Shown: positions 26,411-35,332 of the stretch, one piece after another | Position numbering within the stretch: position 1 is the stretch's first letter | Layout of the letters: the number at the start of each line of letters is the position of its first letter | Source of the DNA: Flavobacterium sufflavum | GTDB taxonomy: Bacteria; Bacteroidota; Bacteroidia; Flavobacteriales; Flavobacteriaceae | DNA length: 64,000 bases | Assembly (NCBI RefSeq): GCF_004016525.1 | Contig: NZ_SACJ01000012.1 | Location: forward strand, 57,899-121,898 | Direction of reading: 5' to 3' | Position numbers and translations under genes: made by a program | Notes under the pieces: generated by a model | Seen by the model: the letters and a program-made list of their open reading frames with translations, nothing else | What the model was told of the DNA's origin: nothing | Database searches by the model: none

Positions 26411-26788
26411 ATGAAGTTTGTACAACGTTTTGCCTATTATCTTATAGGCTTAGTAATAGGCTGCTTTTTTGTAGCTCTTGTTTTTAGTGGAAAAGATACC
26501 CGCTGTAATTATTTTCCCAATGCCAGGGTTTTAAACGACATAAGAAACAAACCTTTTGAATATTCTGCAAAAGCATCTCAGGCTTTGGCAGAAAAATGGG
26601 TTGACACCTCCGATGTTAGGAAAACATTAGAATTTGGCGATGTTGATTTTGATAAAAGTGATACTGATTTTGGTAAAAAAGCAAAACTTTACGTAATTGA
26701 AGGAAAAACAGCTAAAAATATCGAAATAATTCTGACTGTAAAAAACGAAGAGAATAAAGCTACTTTAGAGAATATTATAAAAAAATAA
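26411..26788 (+). CDS. Membrane-anchored DUF4258-like protein
   Basis: A 125-residue protein with one N-terminal membrane segment (YLIGLVIGCFFVALVF, about residues 10-26) and a small periplasmic domain with YFPNARVLNDIRNKPFEYS and a beta-rich C-terminus (LYVIEGKTAKNIEIILTVKN). It resembles DUF4258-type proteins that follow ald in related genomes; this assignment is from memory. It has its own promoter and a strong terminator. The function is unknown. Confidence 0.55.
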   Translation: MKFVQRFAYYLIGLVIGCFFVALVFSGKDTRCNYFPNARVLNDIRNKPFEYSAKASQALAEKWVDTSDVRKTLEFGDVDFDKSDTDFGKKAKLYVIEGKTAKNIEIILTVKNEENKATLENIIKK

Positions 26789-26810
26789 TTTTAGCTTCTT
26801 AATATCATAA

Positions 26811-26856
26811 AAAGCCATTTGAATTTCTTTTTGAAATTTAAATGGCTTTCTTTTTT
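26811..26856 (+). terminator. Terminator after the DUF4258-like gene
   Basis: A 17-bp stem with one mismatch (26811-26827 with 26833-26849), TTTTT loop, and T run to 26856. Confidence 0.9.
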
Positions 26857-26916
26857 ATAACATCTCAACAAAATAATAAAACAAGTAAATAACCTACAAA
26901 AACAAATAATTTATTT

Positions 26917-26924
26917 TATATTTG
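26917..26924 (+). promoter_or_regulatory. Putative -7 box of the exported protein gene
   Basis: TATATTTG fits TAnnTTTG and would give a leader of about 70 nt before the ATG at 26999. No -33 TTG is evident. Confidence 0.4.
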
Positions 26925-26998
26925 AGAAAATATTTCAAAACCTCTACTGGGAATACCAAGTATTTATAAACCAACTAACCAACCTTAATAAATTGATC

Positions 26999-27598
26999 AT
27001 GAAAAAAATTACATTATTAACAATAGGATTTTTTCTACTTCTTCTTACTTCATTCACAACCCAAAAACTACCTTCTGAATTTCAAGAAAAATTACTCAAA
27101 GCTAAGATGAACTTTGAAACTCCTAAAAACTTTAAAGAAGTACCAATTATCTCTAACAATCAAATGAATTATGATTATGCTATCAAACATGTAGAAAAAG
27201 ACTTTGAAGTTAGATTTGCGCTACATCCATTAGTAGATAGGTTAAAAGACTATAATGAAAAAGAAAAAAATAAACAACCTGGCGAAATAAACAGGAGCCC
27301 AAATAAACTTTATCAGGGTTCTTTCGTTGCAATTGCTTTCAATATTTCTGGAGGTAAAATACTTAAAGGCTCTTCTATCTTCCCGCCAGAAGCAATTAAA
27401 GCTGAATTTAATGCTGATTGGGGAGCGATGACAATGGTTGAAGCTGGAAAGGAATTTGGACAAGACTATAAATACTGTGTAATGGTAGCCATACACAAAG
27501 ATGATGTTGCAGATGCCTATTATTTTTATTTAGCAAATGACCAACAAACAATAAAAGAACAAATGCAACCCGTTTTTCATTCTCTAAAATTCAATTAA
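26999..27598 (+). CDS. Exported protein of unknown function
   Basis: A 199-residue protein with a signal peptide (MKKITLLTIGFFLLLLTSFTTQ); the ATG at 26999 is preferred to a TTG two codons earlier. The mature part has MNFETPKNFKEVPII and the C-terminal EQMQPVFHSLKFN, a pattern of small periplasmic proteins in Flavobacteria that I cannot name. It stands alone between a terminator and the convergent ung gene. Confidence 0.6.
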   Translation: MKKITLLTIGFFLLLLTSFTTQKLPSEFQEKLLKAKMNFETPKNFKEVPIISNNQMNYDYAIKHVEKDFEVRFALHPLVDRLKDYNEKEKNKQPGEINRSPNKLYQGSFVAIAFNISGGKILKGSSIFPPEAIKAEFNADWGAMTMVEAGKEFGQDYKYCVMVAIHKDDVADAYYFYLANDQQTIKEQMQPVFHSLKFN

Positions 27599-27621
27599 CA
27601 ATTTTAAACAGGCTTTAAAAA

Positions 27622-28296
27622 CTATAAAATCCAATCAATTTCTGATTTATTATTCGCTTTCAAATATTGATTGGTTTGGCTAAAATGCTTGTTCCCAAAC
27701 CATTTCCCCTGATTAGCACTCATAGGCGACGGATGTCCTGATTCTAAAACCAAGTGTTTGTTTCTATCTATTTTGCTTCCTTTTTTTTGTGCAAATGAGC
27801 CCCAAAGTAAAAATACGACATGCTCTTTTTTTTCTGAAATTTTCTGAATCACCGCATCGGTAAACAAATTCCATTTTAAGTGTTTATGACTATTAGGCTT
27901 GTCTTTTCGGACTGTAAGTGCCGCATTCAACAATAAAACGCCTTGTTTGGCCCAATGTTCTAAATTTCCAGTTGTCGGAAAAAAAATAGAATCCAAATCT
28001 TCATTTATCTCCCGAAAAATATTGCGTAATGAAGGCGGAATTTTCACCCCGTCATTAACCGAAAAACACAAACCATTTGCTTCTCCATCGCCATGATAAG
28101 GATCCTGACCAATAATGACCACTTTCAAATTAGATAAATCACAATAATTAAAAGCCGAAAAAATCAAGTCTTTTGGTGGAAAACACACAAACTCCTGATA
28201 TTCTTTTTCTACCTCCTGCAATAAATCATTAAAATATGTTTTTTGTAATTCTTCAGATAAAATGGTTTGCCAATCAGGATTTAAGGAAATTTGCAT
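27622..28296 (-). CDS. ung: Uracil-DNA glycosylase, family 1
   Basis: A 224-residue base-excision repair enzyme that removes uracil from DNA. The water-activating motif GQDPYHGDG has catalytic D65, NGLCFSV follows, and HPSPMSANQG holds the minor-groove His. The ATG at 28296 is chosen because the usual N-terminus starts here; an upstream in-frame start at 28347 would read through a repeat tract and the -7 box. A TATCTTTG box (minus) at 28318-28325 supports this. It converges with the exported-protein gene. Confidence 0.93.
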   Translation of the reverse strand: MQISLNPDWQTILSEELQKTYFNDLLQEVEKEYQEFVCFPPKDLIFSAFNYCDLSNLKVVIIGQDPYHGDGEANGLCFSVNDGVKIPPSLRNIFREINEDLDSIFFPTTGNLEHWAKQGVLLLNAALTVRKDKPNSHKHLKWNLFTDAVIQKISEKKEHVVFLLWGSFAQKKGSKIDRNKHLVLESGHPSPMSANQGKWFGNKHFSQTNQYLKANNKSEIDWIL

Positions 28297-28317
28297 CTTT
28301 ATTTTAAATTTGTTCCG

Positions 28318-28420
28318 CAAAGATACACAGAGTAAACACAAAGACACACCAAGATAGTTTTACAATTAAGTAAATCTTTATGAATCATAGCGAAATCTTT
28401 AAAAATCTTCGTGAAAGAAT
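28318..28420 (-). promoter_or_regulatory. ung -7 box within a CACAAAG word tract
   Basis: TATCTTTGCG on the minus strand (-7 box 28318-28325) lies 22 bp before the ung ATG. It is the first unit of a quasi-periodic series (plus strand CGCAAAGATA, CACAGAGTAAA, CACAAAGACA, CACCAAGATAG; 10-11 bp period), followed by AAATCTTTA words up to the mutS2 promoter. Confidence 0.5.
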
Positions 28421-28433
28421 CTCTACTATTACC

Positions 28434-28441
28434 TATTTTTG
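28434..28441 (+). promoter_or_regulatory. Putative -7 box of mutS2
   Basis: TATTTTTG followed by C, 24 bp before the ATG at 28466, fits TAnnTTTG. Confidence 0.45.
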
Positions 28442-28465
28442 CATAAAAAGAAGCACGCACAAAGA

Positions 28466-30631
28466 ATGATATCCATCACCGAAAAAACATTACAAGACCT
28501 ACAATTTCCAACGATTCTCGAAACCATTTCAGAGATATGCAATACCGAAATTGGAAAAGAAAAAGCACTCCAAATTACTCCTTTTAGAGATAAAGAAAGT
28601 CTGATGCAAGCTTTGTTACAAACCTCTGAGTATGTTTCTTCTTTTCAAAATAATAATGCGATTCCTAATCATGGTTTTGATGCGATAACACACGAAATAA
28701 AATTCCTGGCAATTGAAGACAGTTTCCTTGAAGTAGGTAGTTTTAGAAAAATTGCTACGCTTTCTTCAACGGTAAATTTCTTATTGAATTTCATGAGAAA
28801 ATTTGATGATTACTATCCAAATATCAATGCCAGAGCTTCACGCGTTGAGCTCACTAAAGAAATTGTAACTCTTATTGATACTGTTGTCGATAAATATGGC
28901 GAAATAAAAGACAATGCTTCTCCTGTTTTGTCAGATATCCGTAGAAATATGAATTTGGTTCGCGGCAAGGTTAATCAGAGTTTTGGTGTTGCTCTGACTC
29001 AATACAATGGTTTAGGATATTTAGATGATATTAAGGAAAGTTTTGTGCAAAACCGCCGTGTTTTAGCCGTATTATCAATGTATCGTCGAAAAGTAAGAGG
29101 AACCATTTTAGGAAGTTCGAAAACAGGAAGTATAGCTTATATCGAACCTGAAATGACGCTGAAATATTCAAGAGAATTAAGCAATTTAGAATACGAAGAA
29201 AAAGAAGAAATCACACGTATTTTAAAGCAATTATCGAATGCTATTCGTCCATTTTTACCTTTATTAAAAGAATATCAGGACTTTTTAAGTGATGTTGATG
29301 TAATTGCTGCCAAAGCAAAATATGCTGAAAGAATCAACGGAATTTTGCCAAACATAACAGAGGAACGTCGTTTGTATTTTAGAGACGCCTTCCATCCTAT
29401 TTTATATTTGACTAACAAACAAAAAAAGGAAGTCACTTACCCACAAACAATAGAATTACAGCAAGAAAACCGGATTATTGTCATTTCGGGACCTAATGCA
29501 GGAGGAAAAACCATTTCGTTAAAAACGGTGGGATTACTCCAATTAATGCTACAATCAGGAATGTTGATTCCGGTTCACGAACGTTCAGAAACTTTTTTAT
29601 TTGACAGAATCCTGACCGATATCGGAGATAATCAATCTATTGAAAATCATCTGAGCACCTACAGTTACCGACTAAAGAACATGAACTACTTCCTGAAGAA
29701 GTGTAACCGTAAAACCATGTTCCTGATTGACGAATTTGGTACTGGTTCTGACCCAGAATTAGGTGGTGCGCTGGCTGAAATTTTCCTGGAAGAATTCTAC
29801 CATCGGGAAGCTTTTGGAATTATTACAACACATTACGCTAATTTAAAAATCCTAGCTAACGAACTGCCTTTTGCTACCAATGCTAACATGATGTTTGATG
29901 AAAAATCATTGGAGCCCATGTATAAATTGGCTTTAGGACAGGCAGGAAGTTCATTTACCTTTGAAGTTGCTCAGAAAAACGGAATTCCCTTTGGCTTAAT
30001 CAATCGCGCCAAAAAGAAAATCGAAGTAGGCAAAGTACGTTTTGACAAAACCATTGCAACCTTACAAAAAGAGCGTTCTAAACTCGAAAAAACTTCTCAG
30101 AACCTAAAAGAAGAAGAAATAAGAGCACGTGAAGAAGGTAAAAAGATGGAAAACATCAATGTAAAAATTAAGCAAAAACTGGAAAGCTATCAGGAATTGT
30201 ATGACAGCAATCAGAAAACAATTTATATTGGCCAAAAAATAGAAGATATTGCCGAGAAATATTTCAACAATAAGAATAAAAAAGAGTTGATTGGCGAGTT
30301 TTTGAAAATAGTTGAAATCGAAAATTCGAAACGCAAAAAAGCCACTCCAAAAGAAACTAAAGCTATCGAGGCTAAGAAAAAAGAAGTCATCGAAGAAGTT
30401 AAAGTTCAGGTTGAGGAAATTAGAAAAGAAAAGAAAGAGAAAAAACTTAAACCTGTTATTGAAAAACCAAGACCTATCCTAAAAGTGGGTGATCGTGTAC
30501 GCATGCAAGACGGAAAAGCTGTTGGAAGTATTGATGCTATTGAAAAAAACAAAGCAATTGTTAATTATGGTATTTTTACTTCTAAAGTGAGTTTGGATGA
30601 ATTAGACTTGGTGGAAGCGGTTAAGAAGTAA
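28466..30631 (+). CDS. mutS2: MutS2-family DNA-binding ATPase lacking the Smr domain
   Basis: A 721-residue MutS2-like protein that in other bacteria acts on branched DNA or on stalled ribosomes. The clamp/lever region spans about residues 60-300; Walker A is GPNAGGKT at 342-349, and LIDEFGTGSDPELGGALAEIFLEE gives Walker B and the dimer signature. A long coiled coil (about 515-640) precedes a basic KOW-like end (LKVGDRVRMQDGKAVGSI). Canonical MutS2 ends with an Smr nuclease domain; here the protein stops without it. The ATG at 28466 is preferred to a TTG nine codons earlier that overlaps the -7 box. Confidence 0.85.
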   Translation: MISITEKTLQDLQFPTILETISEICNTEIGKEKALQITPFRDKESLMQALLQTSEYVSSFQNNNAIPNHGFDAITHEIKFLAIEDSFLEVGSFRKIATLSSTVNFLLNFMRKFDDYYPNINARASRVELTKEIVTLIDTVVDKYGEIKDNASPVLSDIRRNMNLVRGKVNQSFGVALTQYNGLGYLDDIKESFVQNRRVLAVLSMYRRKVRGTILGSSKTGSIAYIEPEMTLKYSRELSNLEYEEKEEITRILKQLSNAIRPFLPLLKEYQDFLSDVDVIAAKAKYAERINGILPNITEERRLYFRDAFHPILYLTNKQKKEVTYPQTIELQQENRIIVISGPNAGGKTISLKTVGLLQLMLQSGMLIPVHERSETFLFDRILTDIGDNQSIENHLSTYSYRLKNMNYFLKKCNRKTMFLIDEFGTGSDPELGGALAEIFLEEFYHREAFGIITTHYANLKILANELPFATNANMMFDEKSLEPMYKLALGQAGSSFTFEVAQKNGIPFGLINRAKKKIEVGKVRFDKTIATLQKERSKLEKTSQNLKEEEIRAREEGKKMENINVKIKQKLESYQELYDSNQKTIYIGQKIEDIAEKYFNNKNKKELIGEFLKIVEIENSKRKKATPKETKAIEAKKKEVIEEVKVQVEEIRKEKKEKKLKPVIEKPRPILKVGDRVRMQDGKAVGSIDAIEKNKAIVNYGIFTSKVSLDELDLVEAVKK

Positions 30632-30638
30632 TCAGTTT

Positions 30639-30838
30639 GCAGTCCCCAAAGTCATTGCGAGGAACGAAGCAATCACACTAACACAAGTAAATGCAGTATA
30701 CAAAAATACTCTCTCAATTTTGTCATTTCGACAAAGGAGAAAACTCCGTTAGATATTCCTCAAACTAAATAAAAAAATGAATGGATTGTGGAGCTACCAG
30801 ATGAGATTCCTCCTTCGTCGGAATGACAAACTAAACCA
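30639..30838. repeat. Interspersed repeat with 21-bp terminal inverted arms
   Basis: The mutS2-DCC gap contains CATTGCGAGGAACGAAGCAATC (bases split across 30654-30675), an interspersed-repeat phrase seen in many bacteria, and imperfect inverted arms TTTGTCATTTCGAC... (30719-30739) and ...GTCGGAATGACAAA (30810-30830) that match at 19 of 21 positions. The centre does not code. Confidence 0.65.
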
Positions 30839-30866
30839 AAAATCAAATCTGTAACCTGATCAAAAA

Positions 30867-31268
30867 ATGCAAAAACTACCCATCCTCTTTGATGGTGTTT
30901 GCAATTTGTGCGATTCGGCAGTGCAGTTTATCATTAAACACGATAAAAAAGATGTATTTAGTTTCGTGGCTTTACAGTCTGATTTAGGAAAGGAAATTTG
31001 TAGTTACATTGGTGTCGATCCAAAAATAAGCGATAGCATCATCTTGTACGAACCCGGAATTGCTTATTACCATAAATCAGAAGCGGCTTTTAAAATAGCA
31101 TCTCAATTGGGCGGTTTCTATGAATTTCTGGCAATTTTCAATGTTTTTCCAAAGAAAATTAACGACTCTATTTACGATTATATCGCTAAGAACCGCTATA
31201 AATGGTATGGTAAAAAAGACCTGTGCATGATTCCTACACCTGAATTGAAAGCAAAATTTTTAAACTAA
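30867..31268 (+). CDS. DCC-family (DUF393) thiol-disulfide oxidoreductase-like protein
   Basis: A 133-residue thioredoxin-fold protein. The DCC motif is FDGVCNLCDSAV near residue 9, giving a CxxC pair (C12/C15 region), followed by FSFVALQSDLGKEI and the C-terminal RYKWYGKKDLCMIP. Redox activity is predicted from the family; partners are unknown. Its stop codon overlaps the stop codon of the convergent proline dehydrogenase by 4 bp (CTAA). Confidence 0.82.
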   Translation: MQKLPILFDGVCNLCDSAVQFIIKHDKKDVFSFVALQSDLGKEICSYIGVDPKISDSIILYEPGIAYYHKSEAAFKIASQLGGFYEFLAIFNVFPKKINDSIYDYIAKNRYKWYGKKDLCMIPTPELKAKFLN

Positions 31269-32440
31269 GACTGAGTGTTTTTTCTGCGATTTCGTTCTTT
31301 AATAATCATTTCCAGCTCGCGGCTCGTTTGTCCGGTAACAGCAGTATTTTCCTGGGCACGACGAATTAAATAAGGAACCACTTCTTTGACTGGTCCAAAA
31401 GGAAGGTATTTAGCAACATTATATCCATTTGCTGCCAAATTAAAACTCATAGTATCACTCATGCCATACAATTGCCCAAACCAAATTCGGACATTATTAG
31501 TTGCAATATTTTTTTGCTGCATTAATTCCATCAAATAATAAGCACTGGTTTCGTTGTGTGTGCCTGCAAAAAGAGAAAAAACATCTAAATTATCAGTAAT
31601 AAAACGCAAAGCAGCGTCATAACTTTCATCTGTTTTTTGCTTAGTCGAACAAATAGGCGACGCATAATTGTTTTCTTCGGCACGTTCATTTTCTTTTTCC
31701 ATATAGGCACCGCGAACTAATTTAATTCCTATAAAAAATCCTTCTGCTTTAGCTTTTTGATGCATTTCCTTCAAATAATCCATTCGATCCCAACGGTACA
31801 TTTGCAGGGTATTAAAAACAATGGTTTTTTCTTTATTGTATTTGTGCATCATTTCCAGAATCAATTTGTCAGCGGCTGTTTGCATCCAACTTTCCTCGGC
31901 ATCAATCAAAATAGAAACATTTTTTTGATAAGCTTCTTTGCAAACCCAATCAAAACGCCCCACTACTCTATTCCATTCATCTTGTTCTGAATCAGTTAAA
32001 ATTTCCTGATTTCCAATTTTTTCATACAAATCAATCCGTCCAAAACTCGTTGGTTTAAAAACACTAAAAGGAATTGCCTGACGTTCTTTGTCAAATTCAA
32101 TGATTTTTAACACTTTTTGGAGCGCATTATCAAACTCGCTTTCGTTAGCTTTTCCTTCAACAGCATAATCCAAAACAGCCGAAACGCCTTTAGTATCAAG
32201 AATATCAACCACTTTAAGGCAATCTTCCTCATTTATTCCTCCGCAAAATTGATTAAAGATGGTTTTTCGAATTACATTTTCGACAGGTAAATTTAATCGC
32301 AAGGCCAAACCGATAATTTTGGTTCCTATTTTGACCAATGGTTTTAGAGCCATCATTTTAAAAAGAAAATAAGACGCATTCAATTGGCTATTGCTTTTCA
32401 AAGCAAATGCGATTTGGGTATTATCGAATATCTTTTTCAT
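31265..32440 (-). CDS. Proline dehydrogenase
   Basis: A 391-residue monofunctional flavoenzyme that oxidises proline to pyrroline-5-carboxylate and passes electrons to the respiratory chain. The TIM-barrel motifs are present: SILIDAEESWMQ, IGIKLVRGAYMEKE near residue 250, FAGTHNETSAY, and the C-terminal YLPFGPVKEVVPYLIRRAQEN with the substrate-binding arginines. It is separate from the P5C dehydrogenase gene, as usual in Bacteroidota. It is transcribed toward the DCC-family gene, with which it shares its last 4 bp. Confidence 0.92.
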   Translation of the reverse strand: MKKIFDNTQIAFALKSNSQLNASYFLFKMMALKPLVKIGTKIIGLALRLNLPVENVIRKTIFNQFCGGINEEDCLKVVDILDTKGVSAVLDYAVEGKANESEFDNALQKVLKIIEFDKERQAIPFSVFKPTSFGRIDLYEKIGNQEILTDSEQDEWNRVVGRFDWVCKEAYQKNVSILIDAEESWMQTAADKLILEMMHKYNKEKTIVFNTLQMYRWDRMDYLKEMHQKAKAEGFFIGIKLVRGAYMEKENERAEENNYASPICSTKQKTDESYDAALRFITDNLDVFSLFAGTHNETSAYYLMELMQQKNIATNNVRIWFGQLYGMSDTMSFNLAANGYNVAKYLPFGPVKEVVPYLIRRAQENTAVTGQTSRELEMIIKERNRRKNTQS

Positions 32441-32525
32441 TTTTTTTGCTATTTAAAACAAATATAGCCAGAGTTATGGACATTAATTACTAGAAATTAC
32501 CTTATTTTGCATTTCAAAATAATTA

Positions 32526-33599
32526 ATGACAATGCAGACAATTCAAGCCAATAACTACCCAATCTATTTTAACGAAAAAGCATACGAAGCTTTAAATCTT
32601 CATATAAGTAACAACAAATATTCTAACATCTTTATTATTGTAGATAGTAATACAAATGAGTTTTGTTTACCAAAATTACTACCTAATATTGAAACTGATT
32701 TAAATGTAGAAATTATCGAGTTTGAAGCAGGTGAAGAAAATAAGAATATTGAGACCTGTGTTGAAATTTGGAAAATACTTACTGAACTTGGAGGAGACAG
32801 AAAAAGTCTTGTACTTAATTTAGGTGGTGGAGTTGTTACTGATCTTGGTGGTTTTGTAGCATCAACATTTAAACGTGGTGTTGATTTTATCCACATTCCT
32901 ACGACTTTGCTTTCTATGGTTGATGCTTCGGTAGGTGGAAAAAACGGAGTAGATTTAGGAAATTTAAAAAACCAGATAGGTGTTATCAATGTGCCTAACA
33001 TGGTTCTTATTGATACACAATTTCTAGAAACCGTTCCTCAAAACGAAATGCGTTCGGGTCTTGCCGAAATGTTGAAACACGGTTTGATTTACGATAAAAA
33101 ATACTGGGAAGAATTTCTGGATATTTCAACAATTGATTTTGACTCTCTTGACCAATTAATCTACAGATCAGTCGAAATTAAAAATGAGATTGTAAAGCAA
33201 GATCCAACCGAGAAAAACATTCGAAAAGCTTTGAATTTTGGACATACTTTAGGTCATGCCATTGAAGGATATTTTCTTGAAAGCGAAACTAAAACAACCT
33301 TACTTCACGGAGAAGCTATTGCTGTGGGAATGATTCTTGAAAGCTACATCTCTTTACACAAAGGATTAATTTCTAAAGAAGAATATACTCAAATCAAGCA
33401 CGTACTTAAGTCAATCTATGAAGATATTGTTTTTGAAAAAGAAGACATCGATCCTATCCTAGAGTTGTTAATTCACGATAAAAAAAATGAATATGGAAGT
33501 ATTCAATTTGCATTAATCGAAGGTATCGGAAAAATAAAAATCAATCAAGCTGTTGAGAATGAATTAATTCTTGAAGCCTTTGAAGATTATAAATCTTAA
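32526..33599 (+). CDS. aroB: 3-dehydroquinate synthase
   Basis: A 357-residue NAD- and zinc-dependent enzyme of the shikimate pathway, converting DAHP to 3-dehydroquinate. The NAD-binding segment LNLGGGVVTDLGGFVAST, the IPTTLLSMVDASVGGKNGVD motif and zinc ligands in MRSGLAEMLKHG, FGHTLGHAIE and LHGEAIAVGM are all seen. Translation may start at residue 1 (32526) or at the Met two codons later. It is divergent from proline dehydrogenase, 85 bp away. Confidence 0.95.
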   Translation: MTMQTIQANNYPIYFNEKAYEALNLHISNNKYSNIFIIVDSNTNEFCLPKLLPNIETDLNVEIIEFEAGEENKNIETCVEIWKILTELGGDRKSLVLNLGGGVVTDLGGFVASTFKRGVDFIHIPTTLLSMVDASVGGKNGVDLGNLKNQIGVINVPNMVLIDTQFLETVPQNEMRSGLAEMLKHGLIYDKKYWEEFLDISTIDFDSLDQLIYRSVEIKNEIVKQDPTEKNIRKALNFGHTLGHAIEGYFLESETKTTLLHGEAIAVGMILESYISLHKGLISKEEYTQIKHVLKSIYEDIVFEKEDIDPILELLIHDKKNEYGSIQFALIEGIGKIKINQAVENELILEAFEDYKS

Positions 33600-33621
33600 C
33601 TATTTTTTTTATAAAAAAGGA

Positions 33622-33653
33622 TTGCATCACTTATATATTATTTTTTACATTTG
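33622..33653 (+). promoter_or_regulatory. Promoter of the small gene/speA transcript
   Basis: TTG (33622-33624), 21-bp spacer, TACATTTG (33646-33653) followed by C. The transcript would start near 33659-33661, at or next to the ATG of the 59-residue reading frame. Confidence 0.6.
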
Positions 33654-33658
33654 CCGCA

Positions 33659-33838
33659 ATGAAAAAAGTTCAAAAACAAAGAAATTATAACACAGACCAG
33701 AGCGTTAACAATAGTTCTTTCTTAAGAATATTGAAGCGTTTTAATTTGGTTATAAGTTCATTTAATTTTGATGTTTTTCAATACTTAAAAGCAGAAAACG
33801 AAAAGTTGCAAATTATATATGCAAACATTAGGGTTTGA
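33659..33838 (+). CDS. Possible leaderless 59-residue protein upstream of speA
   Basis: An ATG-started frame of 59 codons (MKKVQKQRNYNTDQSV... ending YANIRV). It is basic at the N-terminus, then mixed with a hydrophobic stretch LRILKRFNLVISSFNF. The good TAnnTTTG promoter ends 5 bp before the ATG, so the message would be leaderless. I recognise no family. It may be a real small protein, or the region may be only a 5' leader of speA, whose start is 55 bp beyond the stop codon. Confidence 0.4.
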   Translation: MKKVQKQRNYNTDQSVNNSSFLRILKRFNLVISSFNFDVFQYLKAENEKLQIIYANIRV

Positions 33839-33893
33839 ATTATAGCTTAATTTATCTTAATTAATCTATAACACACAAAACTCTAAAAGCAAA

Positions 33894-35288
33894 ATGAATA
33901 CAAAATATTCTGATCTAATCAATCAAACATACTATTTCCCTCAGGAAGAATTCAAACTCAACAAAGACAATCTTCATTTTCACAATATCGATTTGATGAA
34001 ATTGGTTGAAAAGTATGGCACTCCTTTAAAATTTACTTATTTACCTCAAATTTCTAACAACATCAACAAAGCCAAAAGCTGGTTTCGTAAAGCGATGGAG
34101 AAAAACAAATATGAGGGAAAATACTATTACTGTTATTGCACGAAAAGTTCTCATTTTGAATTCGTTATGAATGAAGCTTTCAAAAATAATATTCATGTTG
34201 AAACTTCATCTGCATTTGACATTAATATTGTTGAGAACCTTTTAGAAAATGGTAAAATCAACAAAAGCACTTATATTTTATGTAACGGTTTCAAAAGAGA
34301 TCAATACATCGAAAATATTGCCCGTTTAATCAATAACGGACATAAAAATACTATTCCAATTATTGACAACTATGAAGAATTAGATTTACTTCAATCGGAA
34401 ATCAAAGGAAAATTCAAAATCGGTATCCGTATTGCTGCCGAGGAAGAACCTAAATTCGAGTTCTATACTTCAAGATTAGGGATTGGTTACAAAAACATTG
34501 TTTCTTTTTACAAAAAACAAATCCAGGAAAACGATAAATTGGAGTTGAAAATGCTTCACTTTTTTATCAATACCGGAATCAACGATACCGCTTATTACTG
34601 GAACGAATTGGTAAAGTGTATCAAAGTATATATCGCTCTTAAAAGAGAATGTCCTACTCTGGACGGTTTGAATATCGGAGGAGGTTTTCCAATAAAAAAC
34701 TCTTTGGCATTCGAATACGATTATCAATACATGATTGACGAAATCATCAATCAGATTAAAATTGCCTGTGACGAAGCCGAAGTAGATGTCCCTCATATTT
34801 TTACAGAATTTGGATCATTTACTGTAGGTGAAAGTGGCGGAGCAATTTATCAGGTTCTTTATCAAAAACAACAAAACGACAGAGAAAAGTGGAATATGAT
34901 TGATTCTTCATTCATCACTACTTTACCGGATACCTGGGCTATAAATAAGCGTTTTATCATGTTAGCCGTAAACCGTTGGAACGACACCTACGAAAGAGTA
35001 TTATTAGGTGGCCTTACTTGTGACAGCGATGACTACTACAACTCTGAGCAAAACATGAACGCCATTTATTTACCAAAATACAACAAAGAAAAACCACTTT
35101 ATATCGGATTTTTTAATACTGGTGCTTATCAGGAAACCATTGGAGGATACGGAGGATTGCATCACTGCTTAATCCCGCAACCTAAGCATATCCTAATAGA
35201 TAGAGACGAAAATGGTATTTTGGCTACAGAAGTATTTTCGGAGCAACAAACCTCTGAAGATGTATTAAAAATATTAGGTTACAAATAA
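33894..35288 (+). CDS. speA: Arginine decarboxylase
   Basis: A 464-residue PLP enzyme of the alanine-racemase-fold (group IV) decarboxylases, forming agmatine from arginine for polyamine synthesis. The probable PLP lysine is K84 in YCYCTKSSH; GLNIGGGFPIKNS is the phosphate-binding glycine loop and FTEFGSFTVGESG is the family segment near residue 302. It is shorter than the 630-residue E. coli-type SpeA, as in other Bacteroidota. It follows a small frame with a promoter and precedes the deoxyhypusine-synthase-like gene by 106 bp. No agmatinase gene lies beside it. Confidence 0.85.
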   Translation: MNTKYSDLINQTYYFPQEEFKLNKDNLHFHNIDLMKLVEKYGTPLKFTYLPQISNNINKAKSWFRKAMEKNKYEGKYYYCYCTKSSHFEFVMNEAFKNNIHVETSSAFDINIVENLLENGKINKSTYILCNGFKRDQYIENIARLINNGHKNTIPIIDNYEELDLLQSEIKGKFKIGIRIAAEEEPKFEFYTSRLGIGYKNIVSFYKKQIQENDKLELKMLHFFINTGINDTAYYWNELVKCIKVYIALKRECPTLDGLNIGGGFPIKNSLAFEYDYQYMIDEIINQIKIACDEAEVDVPHIFTEFGSFTVGESGGAIYQVLYQKQQNDREKWNMIDSSFITTLPDTWAINKRFIMLAVNRWNDTYERVLLGGLTCDSDDYYNSEQNMNAIYLPKYNKEKPLYIGFFNTGAYQETIGGYGGLHHCLIPQPKHILIDRDENGILATEVFSEQQTSEDVLKILGYK

Positions 35289-35332
35289 AAAATAATTAAC
35301 AAAACACACAATTAGTAGATTTATAATTTCAT

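Noticed and set aside
27242..27496. An 84-codon minus-strand frame
   Set aside because: It is antisense to the exported protein at 26999-27598, which has a good signal peptide and promoter.
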